DNA of 31,682 nucleotides from assembly GCA_964580315.1 (NCBI GenBank), contig CAZOKH010000041.1, forward strand, positions 1 through 31,682, in the 5' to 3' direction. Both the position numbers and the translations under genes were made by a program. Numbering within the stretch: the first letter of the stretch is position 1; each line of letters opens with the position of its first letter. This document shows positions 7,772 to 15,120 of the stretch, in pieces. This DNA is from CAZOKH01 sp964580315 (GTDB taxonomy: Bacteria; Chloroflexota; Anaerolineae; Anaerolineales; Anaerolineaceae). Under the pieces are notes generated by a model. It saw only the letters and a list, made by a program, of their open reading frames with translations, was not told where the DNA came from and did not search any database.

Positions 7772-10567
7772 CTATTTTTTGGATACAATTTGCATGGCAA
7801 TCAATTCTTGGTCAACTGGTAAACGATCCACACGCACACCAACCGCGTTATAGATAGCGTTCGTAATGGCGGGTGTGGTAGGGATGCTGGATATTTCTCC
7901 AACGCCCTTTGCGCCAAACGGACCGGTGGAAACCGGCGCCTCAACAATGATGGATGTAATTTCGGGCATGTGTTCAATAGATGGCATGCGATAAGTCGCC
8001 ATGCGGTCGGTAATTACTTTTCCTTTATCCATTAAGAATCGTTCAGTAATTGCATTCCCAATACCCATCATCACGCCGCCTTCCACTTGCCCCTGCAAGC
8101 CGAGCGGATTTAATGCTGTTCCGACATCATTTGCAGAAATCACCTTGAGGACTTTTACCTCTCCAGTTCTTGTATCCACTTCCACTTCGGCGGCTTGCAC
8201 TGCAAAAGAAAATGCAAAGTGCATGTCTCCGCCTTCTCCCAGAGGTTTTGTCTCCGGTGCGCTGTAGCGGAACAGCGTTTTTGTCTCAAGGCCTAGTTTT
8301 TTCATTTCTCTGGCAAATTCATCGAGAGAAACAGCCTTGTGGTCATAGGTAATTTTTCCATCCTGGATGCCGACTTTCTGCGGGGGTATGTCAAACATTT
8401 CAGCGGCAGCATTAATCAGGTTGTTTTTCAATGCAATCGCCGCACCTTTGGCAGCATTCCCGGTCATAAATGTCTGGCGGGATGCGGTAGTTGGGCCGCC
8501 ATCTGGAGTCAGGTCTGTATCAGAGAGCAATACGCGCACTTTATTAACCGGCAGAGACAATTCTTCCGCCACGATCATTTGTAAAACGGTGACCAACCCC
8601 TGTCCAATCTCGGCTGAAGAAGATCGAACTTCAACTTCTCCATTCTCATAAAGTTCGACTTCTGCATTGGCAATATCGGGCGTTCCACCGCCTAAACCGG
8701 TGTTTTTATACGCTGCGGCAATACCCCACGCACGTTTTTTGTATGGTTTACCCTCCACCACGCGCGCTTTAAAAGCATCGTTTCCAGCAATTCGCTTTAT
8801 TTCCGCCCCGACTTTTTCAAGACACTCGCACAGACCTACACTCTCGCGCAGCAATTGACCGGTGTTAGTGATACTGCCTTCTTTGAGTGCATTTTTCTTG
8901 CGTATCTCCACCGGATCAATATTGAGTTTTTCGGCAAGCATGTCCATCATGCTCTCAACGGCAAATGCCGATTGCGTAACCCCAAATCCGCGATAAGCAC
9001 CTGATGGAACATTGTTGGTGAGCATGGCGTAGCAATCGCCTTTAACGTTGGGAATTTCATAAGGGCCTGAAGAATGCGTAGTGGCGCGCGTCATGACCGC
9101 CTCGCCCAGAGAAGCGTAAGCACCAGTGTCGCCATACAACTCCGTCAATGCCGAAACAAGGATTCCGTCTTTTTTGGCGCCTAATTTAACTTTGATTTGA
9201 GTGGCATGCCTTTTCACATGCACCGTCAAGCTTTCGCGGCGGTCGAATAAAATTTTCACCGGCCGGTTGGTTTTCCATGCCAACAACGCGGCATGAATCT
9301 GGCCAGCGATATCTTCTTTTCCGCCAAATCCTCCCCCAACCAGCATACCTTTGATGCGCACGCGATCTTCTTCCCACCCGAGAGATGCTGCAACCTGCTC
9401 ACGGTCTTCATAAGGGATCTGCGATCCAACAAAGACTTCCATCCGGCCATCAGGGGTAAGCCGGGCAACGCTGCATTCCGGTTCCATAAAGGCATGGTCA
9501 GTAGTGCCTGTGTGAAAGGTATGTTCCAGCACAATGTCAGCCTGTTCAAAGCCGGCGTCCACATCACCTTTGCGAACTTTGATGTGTTTTAATAAATTGC
9601 CCTTTTCATGTATTTGGATGGTGCCAGGCTGAAGAGCCTCAACCGGGTCGGTTACCACGGGTAATTCTTCGTACTCAAATTCAATCAAATCAAGGGCCTG
9701 AGAAGCGATCTCGTTAGTTTCTGCAGCCACAATAGCGATCGTATCGCCTACATAGCGAACCTTTTCGCCGACATCAACCATCACGGGCCAATCTTTAATG
9801 ATCACTCCATGGTAATGACTTCCGGGTATGTCTTTTGCTGTCATAACTGCCACAACACCTGGCAATGCCCTGGCTTTTTCCACATCAATCCGTTTGATGA
9901 ATGCATGTGGAATTTCTGCGTGCTTGGCCTTGCCGTAAAGCATATTCTCGAACTTGAGATCATCCGTGAAAAGTGCTTTGCCGGTTACTTTGGCAACCGC
10001 CTCGGGACGCTGATTCATTTTCCCGATGACACGCATGGCTCGTTTTGAATCGGGGATTTCGGGTTCTGAAACGGGTTTATTCGTCCGCATTGCCTCGGCA
10101 GCGGCCAGGATTGAGTTTTCGATGGTCGGGTATCCAGCACAACGGCACAGGGTATCTTTTAGTGCATGGCGAATGTCTTCACGGGTAGGATTGGGATTCC
10201 GCAGCAGCAACCCGTATGCGGTCATCAACTGTCCTGGAATGCAAAAACCGCATTGTACTGCGCCATGTTTAATAAATGCTTCCTGCAGCGGGTGAAGCCC
10301 AGATTGGGATTCAATATGTTTATTGAGACCTTCCACGGTGATAACGTTTTTTCCATTTACCCTGGGGGCAGGATAAGAACAGGAAAGTATGGGTTCATTA
10401 TCAACCAAAACGGTGCAAGAGCCGCATTCCGATTCGTTACAACCAATTTTTGTACCGGTCAGGCCTAATCTTTCACGGATTAATTCTGCCAGGGTTTCTC
10501 CTGGCTTAACTGGTAAATCGACAGTTTCACCATTAACGGTGAAATGAAGCATAGAGGGCTCGCTCAT
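7772..10567 (-). CDS. Molybdenum hydroxylase, fused 2Fe-2S and molybdopterin subunit (XdhD-like)
   Basis: A 931-residue protein combining both iron-sulfur clusters and the molybdopterin domains in one chain, as in E. coli XdhD and Desulfovibrio aldehyde oxidoreductase. Cluster cysteines are C43, C48, C51 and C63, then C106, C109, C141 and C143. The hammerhead domain begins near residue 185. Moco-binding loops include GGGFGGKE, PSGAYRGFG, ASRQTF and, near the C-terminus, GPFGAKGVGE with the catalytic Glu. The enzyme should hydroxylate a purine, N-heterocycle or aldehyde, with electrons leaving through the FAD subunit encoded just upstream. The start has TGGAG 5-6 nt before the ATG. Spacing to neighbours is 24 and 12 bp. 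Its context with ssnA points to purine-type substrates. Confidence 0.93.
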   Translation of the reverse strand: MSEPSMLHFTVNGETVDLPVKPGETLAELIRERLGLTGTKIGCNESECGSCTVLVDNEPILSCSYPAPRVNGKNVITVEGLNKHIESQSGLHPLQEAFIKHGAVQCGFCIPGQLMTAYGLLLRNPNPTREDIRHALKDTLCRCAGYPTIENSILAAAEAMRTNKPVSEPEIPDSKRAMRVIGKMNQRPEAVAKVTGKALFTDDLKFENMLYGKAKHAEIPHAFIKRIDVEKARALPGVVAVMTAKDIPGSHYHGVIIKDWPVMVDVGEKVRYVGDTIAIVAAETNEIASQALDLIEFEYEELPVVTDPVEALQPGTIQIHEKGNLLKHIKVRKGDVDAGFEQADIVLEHTFHTGTTDHAFMEPECSVARLTPDGRMEVFVGSQIPYEDREQVAASLGWEEDRVRIKGMLVGGGFGGKEDIAGQIHAALLAWKTNRPVKILFDRRESLTVHVKRHATQIKVKLGAKKDGILVSALTELYGDTGAYASLGEAVMTRATTHSSGPYEIPNVKGDCYAMLTNNVPSGAYRGFGVTQSAFAVESMMDMLAEKLNIDPVEIRKKNALKEGSITNTGQLLRESVGLCECLEKVGAEIKRIAGNDAFKARVVEGKPYKKRAWGIAAAYKNTGLGGGTPDIANAEVELYENGEVEVRSSSAEIGQGLVTVLQMIVAEELSLPVNKVRVLLSDTDLTPDGGPTTASRQTFMTGNAAKGAAIALKNNLINAAAEMFDIPPQKVGIQDGKITYDHKAVSLDEFAREMKKLGLETKTLFRYSAPETKPLGEGGDMHFAFSFAVQAAEVEVDTRTGEVKVLKVISANDVGTALNPLGLQGQVEGGVMMGIGNAITERFLMDKGKVITDRMATYRMPSIEHMPEITSIIVEAPVSTGPFGAKGVGEISSIPTTPAITNAIYNAVGVRVDRLPVDQELIAMQIVSKK

Positions 10568-10591
10568 TTTTTCTCCACTACCTTATGCGAT

Positions 10592-11467
10592 TCATTCCAG
10601 GGCACGCTGCCAGGCAAGGTTTAAAACCTCTTCCAACAATATACTGCACAAATGCACGCGATATTCAGCAGAAGCGCGTTGTGCACTGGTCCGGAAATGG
10701 ATGCTTGATAACAGCGCTTGATTGGCTTCGGCAAGCAAATCTGCCGAGAATTTTTTGCCGCGCAAAACATCTTCTGCTGCTTTCCCGCGCTGCGGTGTTG
10801 GGCCAGCCGGCCCAATTGCCAGGCGAACGTCGACAATTTGGCCGCTGTCTCTCTGCAACCAGGCTGCCATATTGATGATTGGAAGTGCAACGCCCTGCGG
10901 TCTCATCACTCTTTGAAAAGCAGAAGATTGGTGTTCCTTTGAAAGCGGGATGTGAAAACCCACCAGTAAATCGTTGTACGGATCCAGCGCTGATTTTCCG
11001 GGACCTTTATACAACGTTTCAATGGGCACTATCCGCCTTCCAGCACTGCTGGCAATTTCCGCTTTGGCACCCAGCGCATGCAAGGCAATGGTTCCATCTC
11101 CTGCCGGCAAGGCATGCGCCACGTTTCCTCCAAGTGTGGCCGAGTTGCGAACTTGGGGTCCTCCCACCATGCCGCTGGCTTCGTACAATGCCTCGGCGTG
11201 CTGTTTCACAAGCGGAGAACTGGAGACTTTTTTCAAAGGCACAGCGGCGCCAATGAAAAGAGAATTTTCCTGTTGTTCGAGAATTTGCAAGTCAGGGATA
11301 AAATTAACATCCACCAGCAAATCAACCGGTGGATGTCTGCCCTGACGCAAATCCAACAACAGGTCCGAACCGCCCGCTATCAAGCGAGCATGACCGGATG
11401 CTTCGGAAAGCATCCTCAGTGCATCAGATATGGTTTTTGGGGTGAGGTATTCTTTATATTCTTGCAT
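10592..11467 (-). CDS. FAD-binding subunit of a molybdenum hydroxylase (YgfM/CoxM-like)
   Basis: A 291-residue stand-alone flavoprotein subunit, first gene of the minus-strand operon. FAD motifs are AGGSDLL at 31-37 and QVRNSATLGGN at about 105-114, followed by a CO-dehydrogenase flavoprotein C-terminal domain ending near ASAEYRVHLCSILLEE. It should accept electrons from the 2Fe-2S/Moco protein encoded next. I chose the ATG at 11467 because the protein then begins MQEYKEYLTPKT like its relatives. A GTG at 11542 is in frame but would translate the GC-rich structured leader. No Shine-Dalgarno sequence precedes 11467; instead the start abuts the 3' arm of the leader helix, which may matter for its control. 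Confidence 0.9.
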   Translation of the reverse strand: MQEYKEYLTPKTISDALRMLSEASGHARLIAGGSDLLLDLRQGRHPPVDLLVDVNFIPDLQILEQQENSLFIGAAVPLKKVSSSPLVKQHAEALYEASGMVGGPQVRNSATLGGNVAHALPAGDGTIALHALGAKAEIASSAGRRIVPIETLYKGPGKSALDPYNDLLVGFHIPLSKEHQSSAFQRVMRPQGVALPIINMAAWLQRDSGQIVDVRLAIGPAGPTPQRGKAAEDVLRGKKFSADLLAEANQALLSSIHFRTSAQRASAEYRVHLCSILLEEVLNLAWQRALE

Positions 11468-11468
11468 A

Positions 11469-11564
11469 GGATCGGTGGAGCAGGCGGCGGCACTTTTCGA
11501 CGGGCGCAAACACCATTTCCGGCCCGACGCCGGCCCAGGCACTACCCGAACCGACCACCGAACC
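11469..11564 (-). promoter_or_regulatory. Structured 5' leader of the molybdenum hydroxylase operon; candidate Moco-type riboswitch
   Basis: The minus-strand leader is GC-rich and folds by eye into nested helices. The outer helix pairs GGTTCGGTGG (11564-11555) with CCACCGATCC (11478-11469), ten positions with one U-U mismatch, and ends one base from the ATG at 11467. Inside, GGCCGGCG can pair with CGCCGCC with one bulged C, and CGGGC pairs with GCCCG around a 16-nt loop. The leader starts a few bases after the predicted transcription start. Moco-type riboswitches are known upstream of genes that make or use molybdopterin, which fits the downstream genes. I cannot confirm a match to that family's conserved core, so the class is a guess; the structure itself is directly visible. 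Confidence 0.5.
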
Positions 11565-11576
11565 TTGCTTACATCA

Positions 11577-11585
11577 ATTTTAACA
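11577..11585 (-). promoter_or_regulatory. Extended -10 promoter of the minus-strand redox operon
   Basis: On the minus strand the sequence reads TGTTAAAAT, an extended -10 element (TG, one base, then TAAAAT, 5 of 6 to consensus). No good -35 box is present, as is common with extended -10 promoters. The predicted start near 11570 would make the RNA begin just before the outer helix of the structured leader. Confidence 0.45.
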
Positions 11586-11629
11586 CAAACTCCCCTTTTC
11601 GCACCATTGAAATTCCACAGAAATAGTGG

Positions 11630-11659
11630 TTGTCGTAAAGTGGATATTTCGCCTATAAT
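11630..11659 (+). promoter_or_regulatory. Sigma-70-type promoter of the M20 peptidase gene
   Basis: TTGTCG (11630-11635) and a perfect TATAAT (11654-11659) are separated by 18 bp. A GAGGAGG ribosome site at 11672-11678 follows, 12 nt before the ATG at 11691. This promoter is divergent from the redox operon promoter about 50 bp away. Confidence 0.55.
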
Positions 11660-11690
11660 CAGTCATACATTGAGGAGGTAACAAATCGTT

Positions 11691-13064
11691 ATGAATAACC
11701 TTGATTCTGCACTTAAATACGCTGTCGAAAATAGTCATCAATTCATCAATGAGTTAAATGAATTGCTGGCAATTCCGTCAGTTTCAGCAGATATAAACGC
11801 CAAACCGGCCATGGAAAATGCTGCCCAGTGGATTGAAAAATCCCTACACAAAAACAATTTTGATATTGTGAAAATATTTCAAACCGCCGGCAATCCTGTG
11901 GTCTATGGCGAAAAGAAAACCGGTAAAGTGGGCGCAAAAACCATCTTAATTTATGGGCATTATGATGTTCAACCAGTGGAGCCGCTTGGCGAGTGGAATA
12001 CCGAACCATTTACCGGTGTAATTCAAGAGGATTATCTATTCGCTCGGGGCGCTTCAGATATGAAAGGGCAATATATTGCCTGCATTAAAGCTATCGAGTC
12101 TATTCTTGCCACTGGAGATTTGCCGGTTAATGTGAAATTCATTCTGGAAGGTGAAGAGGAAATTGGTTCACCCAACCTGAAAGAGTTCCTTAAACAGCAT
12201 GCTGATTTACTGAAATGCGATGTGGTGGTCAACCCTGACACCGGAATGCTTGCTCCCGATATCCCCACCATCACGTATGGACTGCGCGGCCTGGCGTATT
12301 TCGAACTTCGTGTATACGGACCCTCAAGCGATCTTCATTCCGGTGTTTTCGGCGGTATTGTCCATAACCCGGGTCAGGCTCTTTGCGAATTAATCGCGGG
12401 AATGCATTCGCCGGATGGAAAAGTTACTTTGCCGGGTTTTTATGATGATGTGCGCCCTCTGCCTGCCGCAGAACGCGCCGAATTAAACAGGCTGCCTGTA
12501 AACGATCAGGATTACCTGGAGCAGACCGGCGTGCCTGCGTTGTGGGGTGAAGTTGGATATACCCCAACCGAGAGGCTGGGAGCCCGTCCTACATTGGAAG
12601 TGAATGGGCTATATTCTGGATATATTGAGGCGGGCGCCAAAACAGTATTGCCTTCATACGCAATGGCCAAAATTTCCATGCGATTGGTTCCCGACCAGGA
12701 TCCACAAAAAGTATATGAATCCCTCCATGCGTATCTCAAACAAAAAGCTCCGTCTACCATTCGTTGGGAGTTAATCAGCATGGCCGGTGGTCCGGCTTGC
12801 ATCACCAACCGTGATTTGCCTGCTGTCCAGGCATTATCCCGAGCGATGCAGACTGTTTGGGGTAAGACGCCGGTTTTTCGCCGCGACGGTGGAAGTGTAC
12901 CGGTTGTGGCACACATGCAGGAAATTTTGGGTGTTGATTCCATTCTCACCGGATTTAGCATGCCTGATGATCATATTCATGCCCCCAATGAAAGACTGCA
13001 CTTGCCAACCTGGAATAAAGGTATTCAGGCATTGATTTGTTTTTTATATAACCTTGCTGACTGA
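11691..13064 (+). CDS. M20 family dipeptidase / metallopeptidase
   Basis: A 457-residue co-catalytic zinc peptidase of the M20 family (carnosinase/dipeptidase branch). Metal ligands and catalytic residues are visible in order: YGHYDVQP (H90, with D92), RGASDMKG (D123), EGEEEIGS (general base and metal Glu, about 155-157), NPDTG (D183) and HIHAPNE near the C-terminus. The DLHSGVFGG segment belongs to the inserted dimerisation domain. There is no signal peptide, so it is cytosolic and probably cleaves small peptides or N-acyl amino acids. It has its own promoter and strong GAGGAGG ribosome site. Divergence from the purine-type redox operon leaves open a ureido- or amide-cleaving role, but nothing in the sequence proves it. 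Confidence 0.92.
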   Translation: MNNLDSALKYAVENSHQFINELNELLAIPSVSADINAKPAMENAAQWIEKSLHKNNFDIVKIFQTAGNPVVYGEKKTGKVGAKTILIYGHYDVQPVEPLGEWNTEPFTGVIQEDYLFARGASDMKGQYIACIKAIESILATGDLPVNVKFILEGEEEIGSPNLKEFLKQHADLLKCDVVVNPDTGMLAPDIPTITYGLRGLAYFELRVYGPSSDLHSGVFGGIVHNPGQALCELIAGMHSPDGKVTLPGFYDDVRPLPAAERAELNRLPVNDQDYLEQTGVPALWGEVGYTPTERLGARPTLEVNGLYSGYIEAGAKTVLPSYAMAKISMRLVPDQDPQKVYESLHAYLKQKAPSTIRWELISMAGGPACITNRDLPAVQALSRAMQTVWGKTPVFRRDGGSVPVVAHMQEILGVDSILTGFSMPDDHIHAPNERLHLPTWNKGIQALICFLYNLAD

Positions 13065-13088
13065 TCACAGAAAAGAAAGATCGACTCA

Positions 13089-14030
13089 ATGACAAAAATT
13101 AAACACTTACCACTTTATGGAGGCCAGGCATTAATCAAGGGTGTTTTAATGCGTGGCAGCAGCACGTTGGCTGCTGCCTTCAGAAAACCTGACGGCGAAA
13201 TTGTCATCCAAAAGGAAAAGTTGGAAGGAATTTATACCTCCAGAATAAAATCAATTCCTTTCTTGCGAGGATTGATAATTTTGTGGGATTCCTTAGCACT
13301 TGGCACCCGCTATTTAACCATTTCGGCGAACTATCAAAGTGACGAAGAAGAAAAAATCGAAGGCCTTCAATTGGTGTTGACGCTTTTATTTTCACTGGCA
13401 ATCGCTGTTGCGTTTTTCTTCGTTCTTCCTGCCTTAGTCAGTGCATGGCTGGAAACCGCCTTAAATATGCACAACTTTTGGAGCAATTTGTTTGAGGGGG
13501 TAATTCGCCTGGTTTTAGTTTTGGCATATATCTGGGCGGTGGGAAGAATACCGGAGATCAAACGGGTTTTTTCTTACCATGGTGCAGAACATAAAACCAT
13601 CAATGCGTTTGAAAGTGGAATGGAATTAACGGTTGAGAACGTACAAAAATTTTCAGTGGAAAATCCACGTTGTGGAACGGCTTTCCTCTTAACACTAATC
13701 ATTCTTTCAATACTGGTCTTTGTTTTGCTCGGACCGCTTCCTGTTCTATGGAGATTGGTCAGCCGGATAGTGCTGCTTCCAATTTTGGCTGGTTTAGCTT
13801 ACGAGTTCATTCGTTGGACAGGTAAAAACCAGCAATTGAAAGTTGTGCAATGGCTAATGAAACCTAACCTGGCATTGCAGCATTTAACCACCGCCGAACC
13901 GGACGATGAGATGGTTGAGGTAGCACTGGCAGCATTCAATGCCATGATTGAGCAGGAAGAAAAAATTCAGGACGAATACCCTGTAAATGTGGTTGGCGAA
14001 ACACCGGCGTTGGAAGGAAAAGTGAATTAG
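13089..14030 (+). CDS. DUF1385 (YqhQ family) membrane protein
   Basis: A 313-residue polytopic membrane protein of the YqhQ/DUF1385 family, whose biochemical role is not established. Family hallmarks are the N-terminal YGGQALIKGVLMRG, the IPFLRGLIILWDSL segment, and the strongly conserved FSYHGAEHKTINAFE followed by NPRCGTAFLL, whose His and Cys residues could bind a metal. Hydrophobic helices lie around residues 97-120, 140-157, 199-217 and 220-240. The C-terminus is acidic and soluble. It starts 24 bp after the peptidase gene and ends 13 bp before the ComEA-like gene, so it is probably in the same transcript. The ribosome site is weak. Confidence 0.9.
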   Translation: MTKIKHLPLYGGQALIKGVLMRGSSTLAAAFRKPDGEIVIQKEKLEGIYTSRIKSIPFLRGLIILWDSLALGTRYLTISANYQSDEEEKIEGLQLVLTLLFSLAIAVAFFFVLPALVSAWLETALNMHNFWSNLFEGVIRLVLVLAYIWAVGRIPEIKRVFSYHGAEHKTINAFESGMELTVENVQKFSVENPRCGTAFLLTLIILSILVFVLLGPLPVLWRLVSRIVLLPILAGLAYEFIRWTGKNQQLKVVQWLMKPNLALQHLTTAEPDDEMVEVALAAFNAMIEQEEKIQDEYPVNVVGETPALEGKVN

Positions 14031-14043
14031 CCAAGAGTTCACG

Positions 14044-14616
14044 ATGAAGACCTGGCAACATATTCTGTTGGGGTTTTTACTGGGAGTAATTTCTGTTGGC
14101 GTCATTGCGCTGGCAGTGCATCCTCCGCGCGGCATGCCAATTCAATTGTTACCTGCTCCCACGCAACAACCCATCACGGTATATGTAACAGGATGCATCA
14201 ATTCTCCCGGGCTTTATCAACTTTCAACTGGAAGCCGGGTTGTTGATGCAATGGAAACAGCTGGCGGAAATTGCCCATCAGCCAATCTGGAAGGAATTAA
14301 CCTGGCTGCGAAGCTTGCGGATGGTATGCAGGTGGACATACCATTTGAGGGGAACCAGTCGTCCACTCATCCGGTTATCGAAGAAAACAACCCGATTGAC
14401 GGTAATTTGCCTATCAGAGAAGAAAGTATAAATATCAATACAGCCTCCTGGGAAGTTATCGAGACTTTACCGGGAATTGGCCCCGAAAAGGCAAAGCAGA
14501 TTGTGCAATACCGACAGGAAATTGGAACTTTTCTTTCCCTGGATGATTTGTTAAAAGTTCCGGGGATCGGTACCATAATATTTAATCAAATTAAACCGTT
14601 TTTAACCCTGGATTAG
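14044..14616 (+). CDS. comEA: ComEA family helix-hairpin-helix DNA-binding protein
   Basis: A 190-residue membrane-anchored protein with an N-terminal hydrophobic helix (about 7-25), a linker, an SLBB-type domain (about 44-100, containing ITVYVTGCINSPGLYQL and VVDAMETAGG) and two helix-hairpin-helix motifs at the C-terminus (about 129-190, INTASWEVIETLPGIGPEKA and KVPGIGTIIFNQIKPFL). ComEA binds incoming double-stranded DNA at the outer face of the membrane during transformation. No comEC or comEB gene is adjacent, so competence is not shown by this window. The gene lies 13 bp after the DUF1385 gene. Confidence 0.9.
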   Translation: MKTWQHILLGFLLGVISVGVIALAVHPPRGMPIQLLPAPTQQPITVYVTGCINSPGLYQLSTGSRVVDAMETAGGNCPSANLEGINLAAKLADGMQVDIPFEGNQSSTHPVIEENNPIDGNLPIREESININTASWEVIETLPGIGPEKAKQIVQYRQEIGTFLSLDDLLKVPGIGTIIFNQIKPFLTLD

Positions 14617-14658
14617 AATAATTTCATGCAGAAAAGTCGATCCTGATTTGTGAAAGGA

Positions 14659-14664
14659 TATAAT
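14659..14664 (+). promoter_or_regulatory. -10 element six bases before the YqeY start codon
   Basis: A perfect TATAAT ends 6 nt before the ATG at 14671, so transcription would start at or next to the start codon and give a leaderless mRNA. No convincing -35 box is seen. The chance occurrence of TATAAT in AT-rich DNA cannot be excluded; AAAGGA at 14652-14657 could also act as a distant ribosome site on a read-through transcript. Confidence 0.35.
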
Positions 14665-14670
14665 AGCAAC

Positions 14671-15114
14671 ATGAACCTGAAAGAAAAGCTAGAGAAAGAT
14701 TTGCTGGAATCAATGCGTCAGAAGGATGAGTTAAAAAAACGCGCCATACGCCTGACGTTATCTTCCATTAAACTGATTGAAATCGAAAAGGGCCCGCTGG
14801 ATAATCTTGGACTGATTGCTGTGTTGCAAAAAGAAATTGCCAACCGTCAAGAAACAATCAAAGATGCCGAAAAGGCCAACCGCCAAGACTTAATTGCGAT
14901 CAACCAGGAAGAAATTGAGTTCTTAAAAACTTATCTTCCGGAAGAACTATCTGATGAAAAACTGAAAGAATTGGTGCTTGCGGCAATTCAAGAAACCAGT
15001 GCGGTTGGCGCACAGGATATGGGTAAAGTAATGAAAATCGTTTTACCCAATGTCGCGGGGCGTGCTCCCAACTCCCGTGTAAGCCAAATGGTGAGAGAAC
15101 TGCTGAACAACTGA
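14671..15114 (+). CDS. GatB/YqeY domain protein
   Basis: A 147-residue helical protein of the YqeY family, related to the tail domain of the GatB subunit of tRNA amidotransferase. It has the family start MNLKEKLEKDLLESMRQKD, then RLTLSSIK, the NRQETIKDAEKANRQD segment, EIEFLKTYLPEELS, and GAQDMGKVMKIVLPNVAGRA near the end. The length matches the family. The ORF extends upstream to 14650, but the conserved start is at 14671. A role in aminoacyl-tRNA metabolism is assumed from the domain and not proven for the stand-alone form. It is followed after 6 bp by the 7TM-HD gene. Confidence 0.92.
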   Translation: MNLKEKLEKDLLESMRQKDELKKRAIRLTLSSIKLIEIEKGPLDNLGLIAVLQKEIANRQETIKDAEKANRQDLIAINQEEIEFLKTYLPEELSDEKLKELVLAAIQETSAVGAQDMGKVMKIVLPNVAGRAPNSRVSQMVRELLNN

Positions 15115-15120
15115 GGAAAG

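Noticed and set aside
11468..11542. Extension of the FAD subunit to a GTG start at 11542
   Set aside because: The added residues come from the GC-rich structured leader and do not resemble the family N-terminus, which begins at 11467.
11521..11560. Short repeats of CCGGCCC and ACCGA type as a possible repeat element or regulator site
   Set aside because: They are explained better as paired arms of the leader RNA structure; no regular spacing or further copies were seen.
11078..11626. A 182-codon open frame on the plus strand opposite the FAD subunit gene and its leader
   Set aside because: It lies antisense to a clear CoxM-type gene, has no family resemblance and no ribosome site; it is a by-product of the codon pattern on the other strand.
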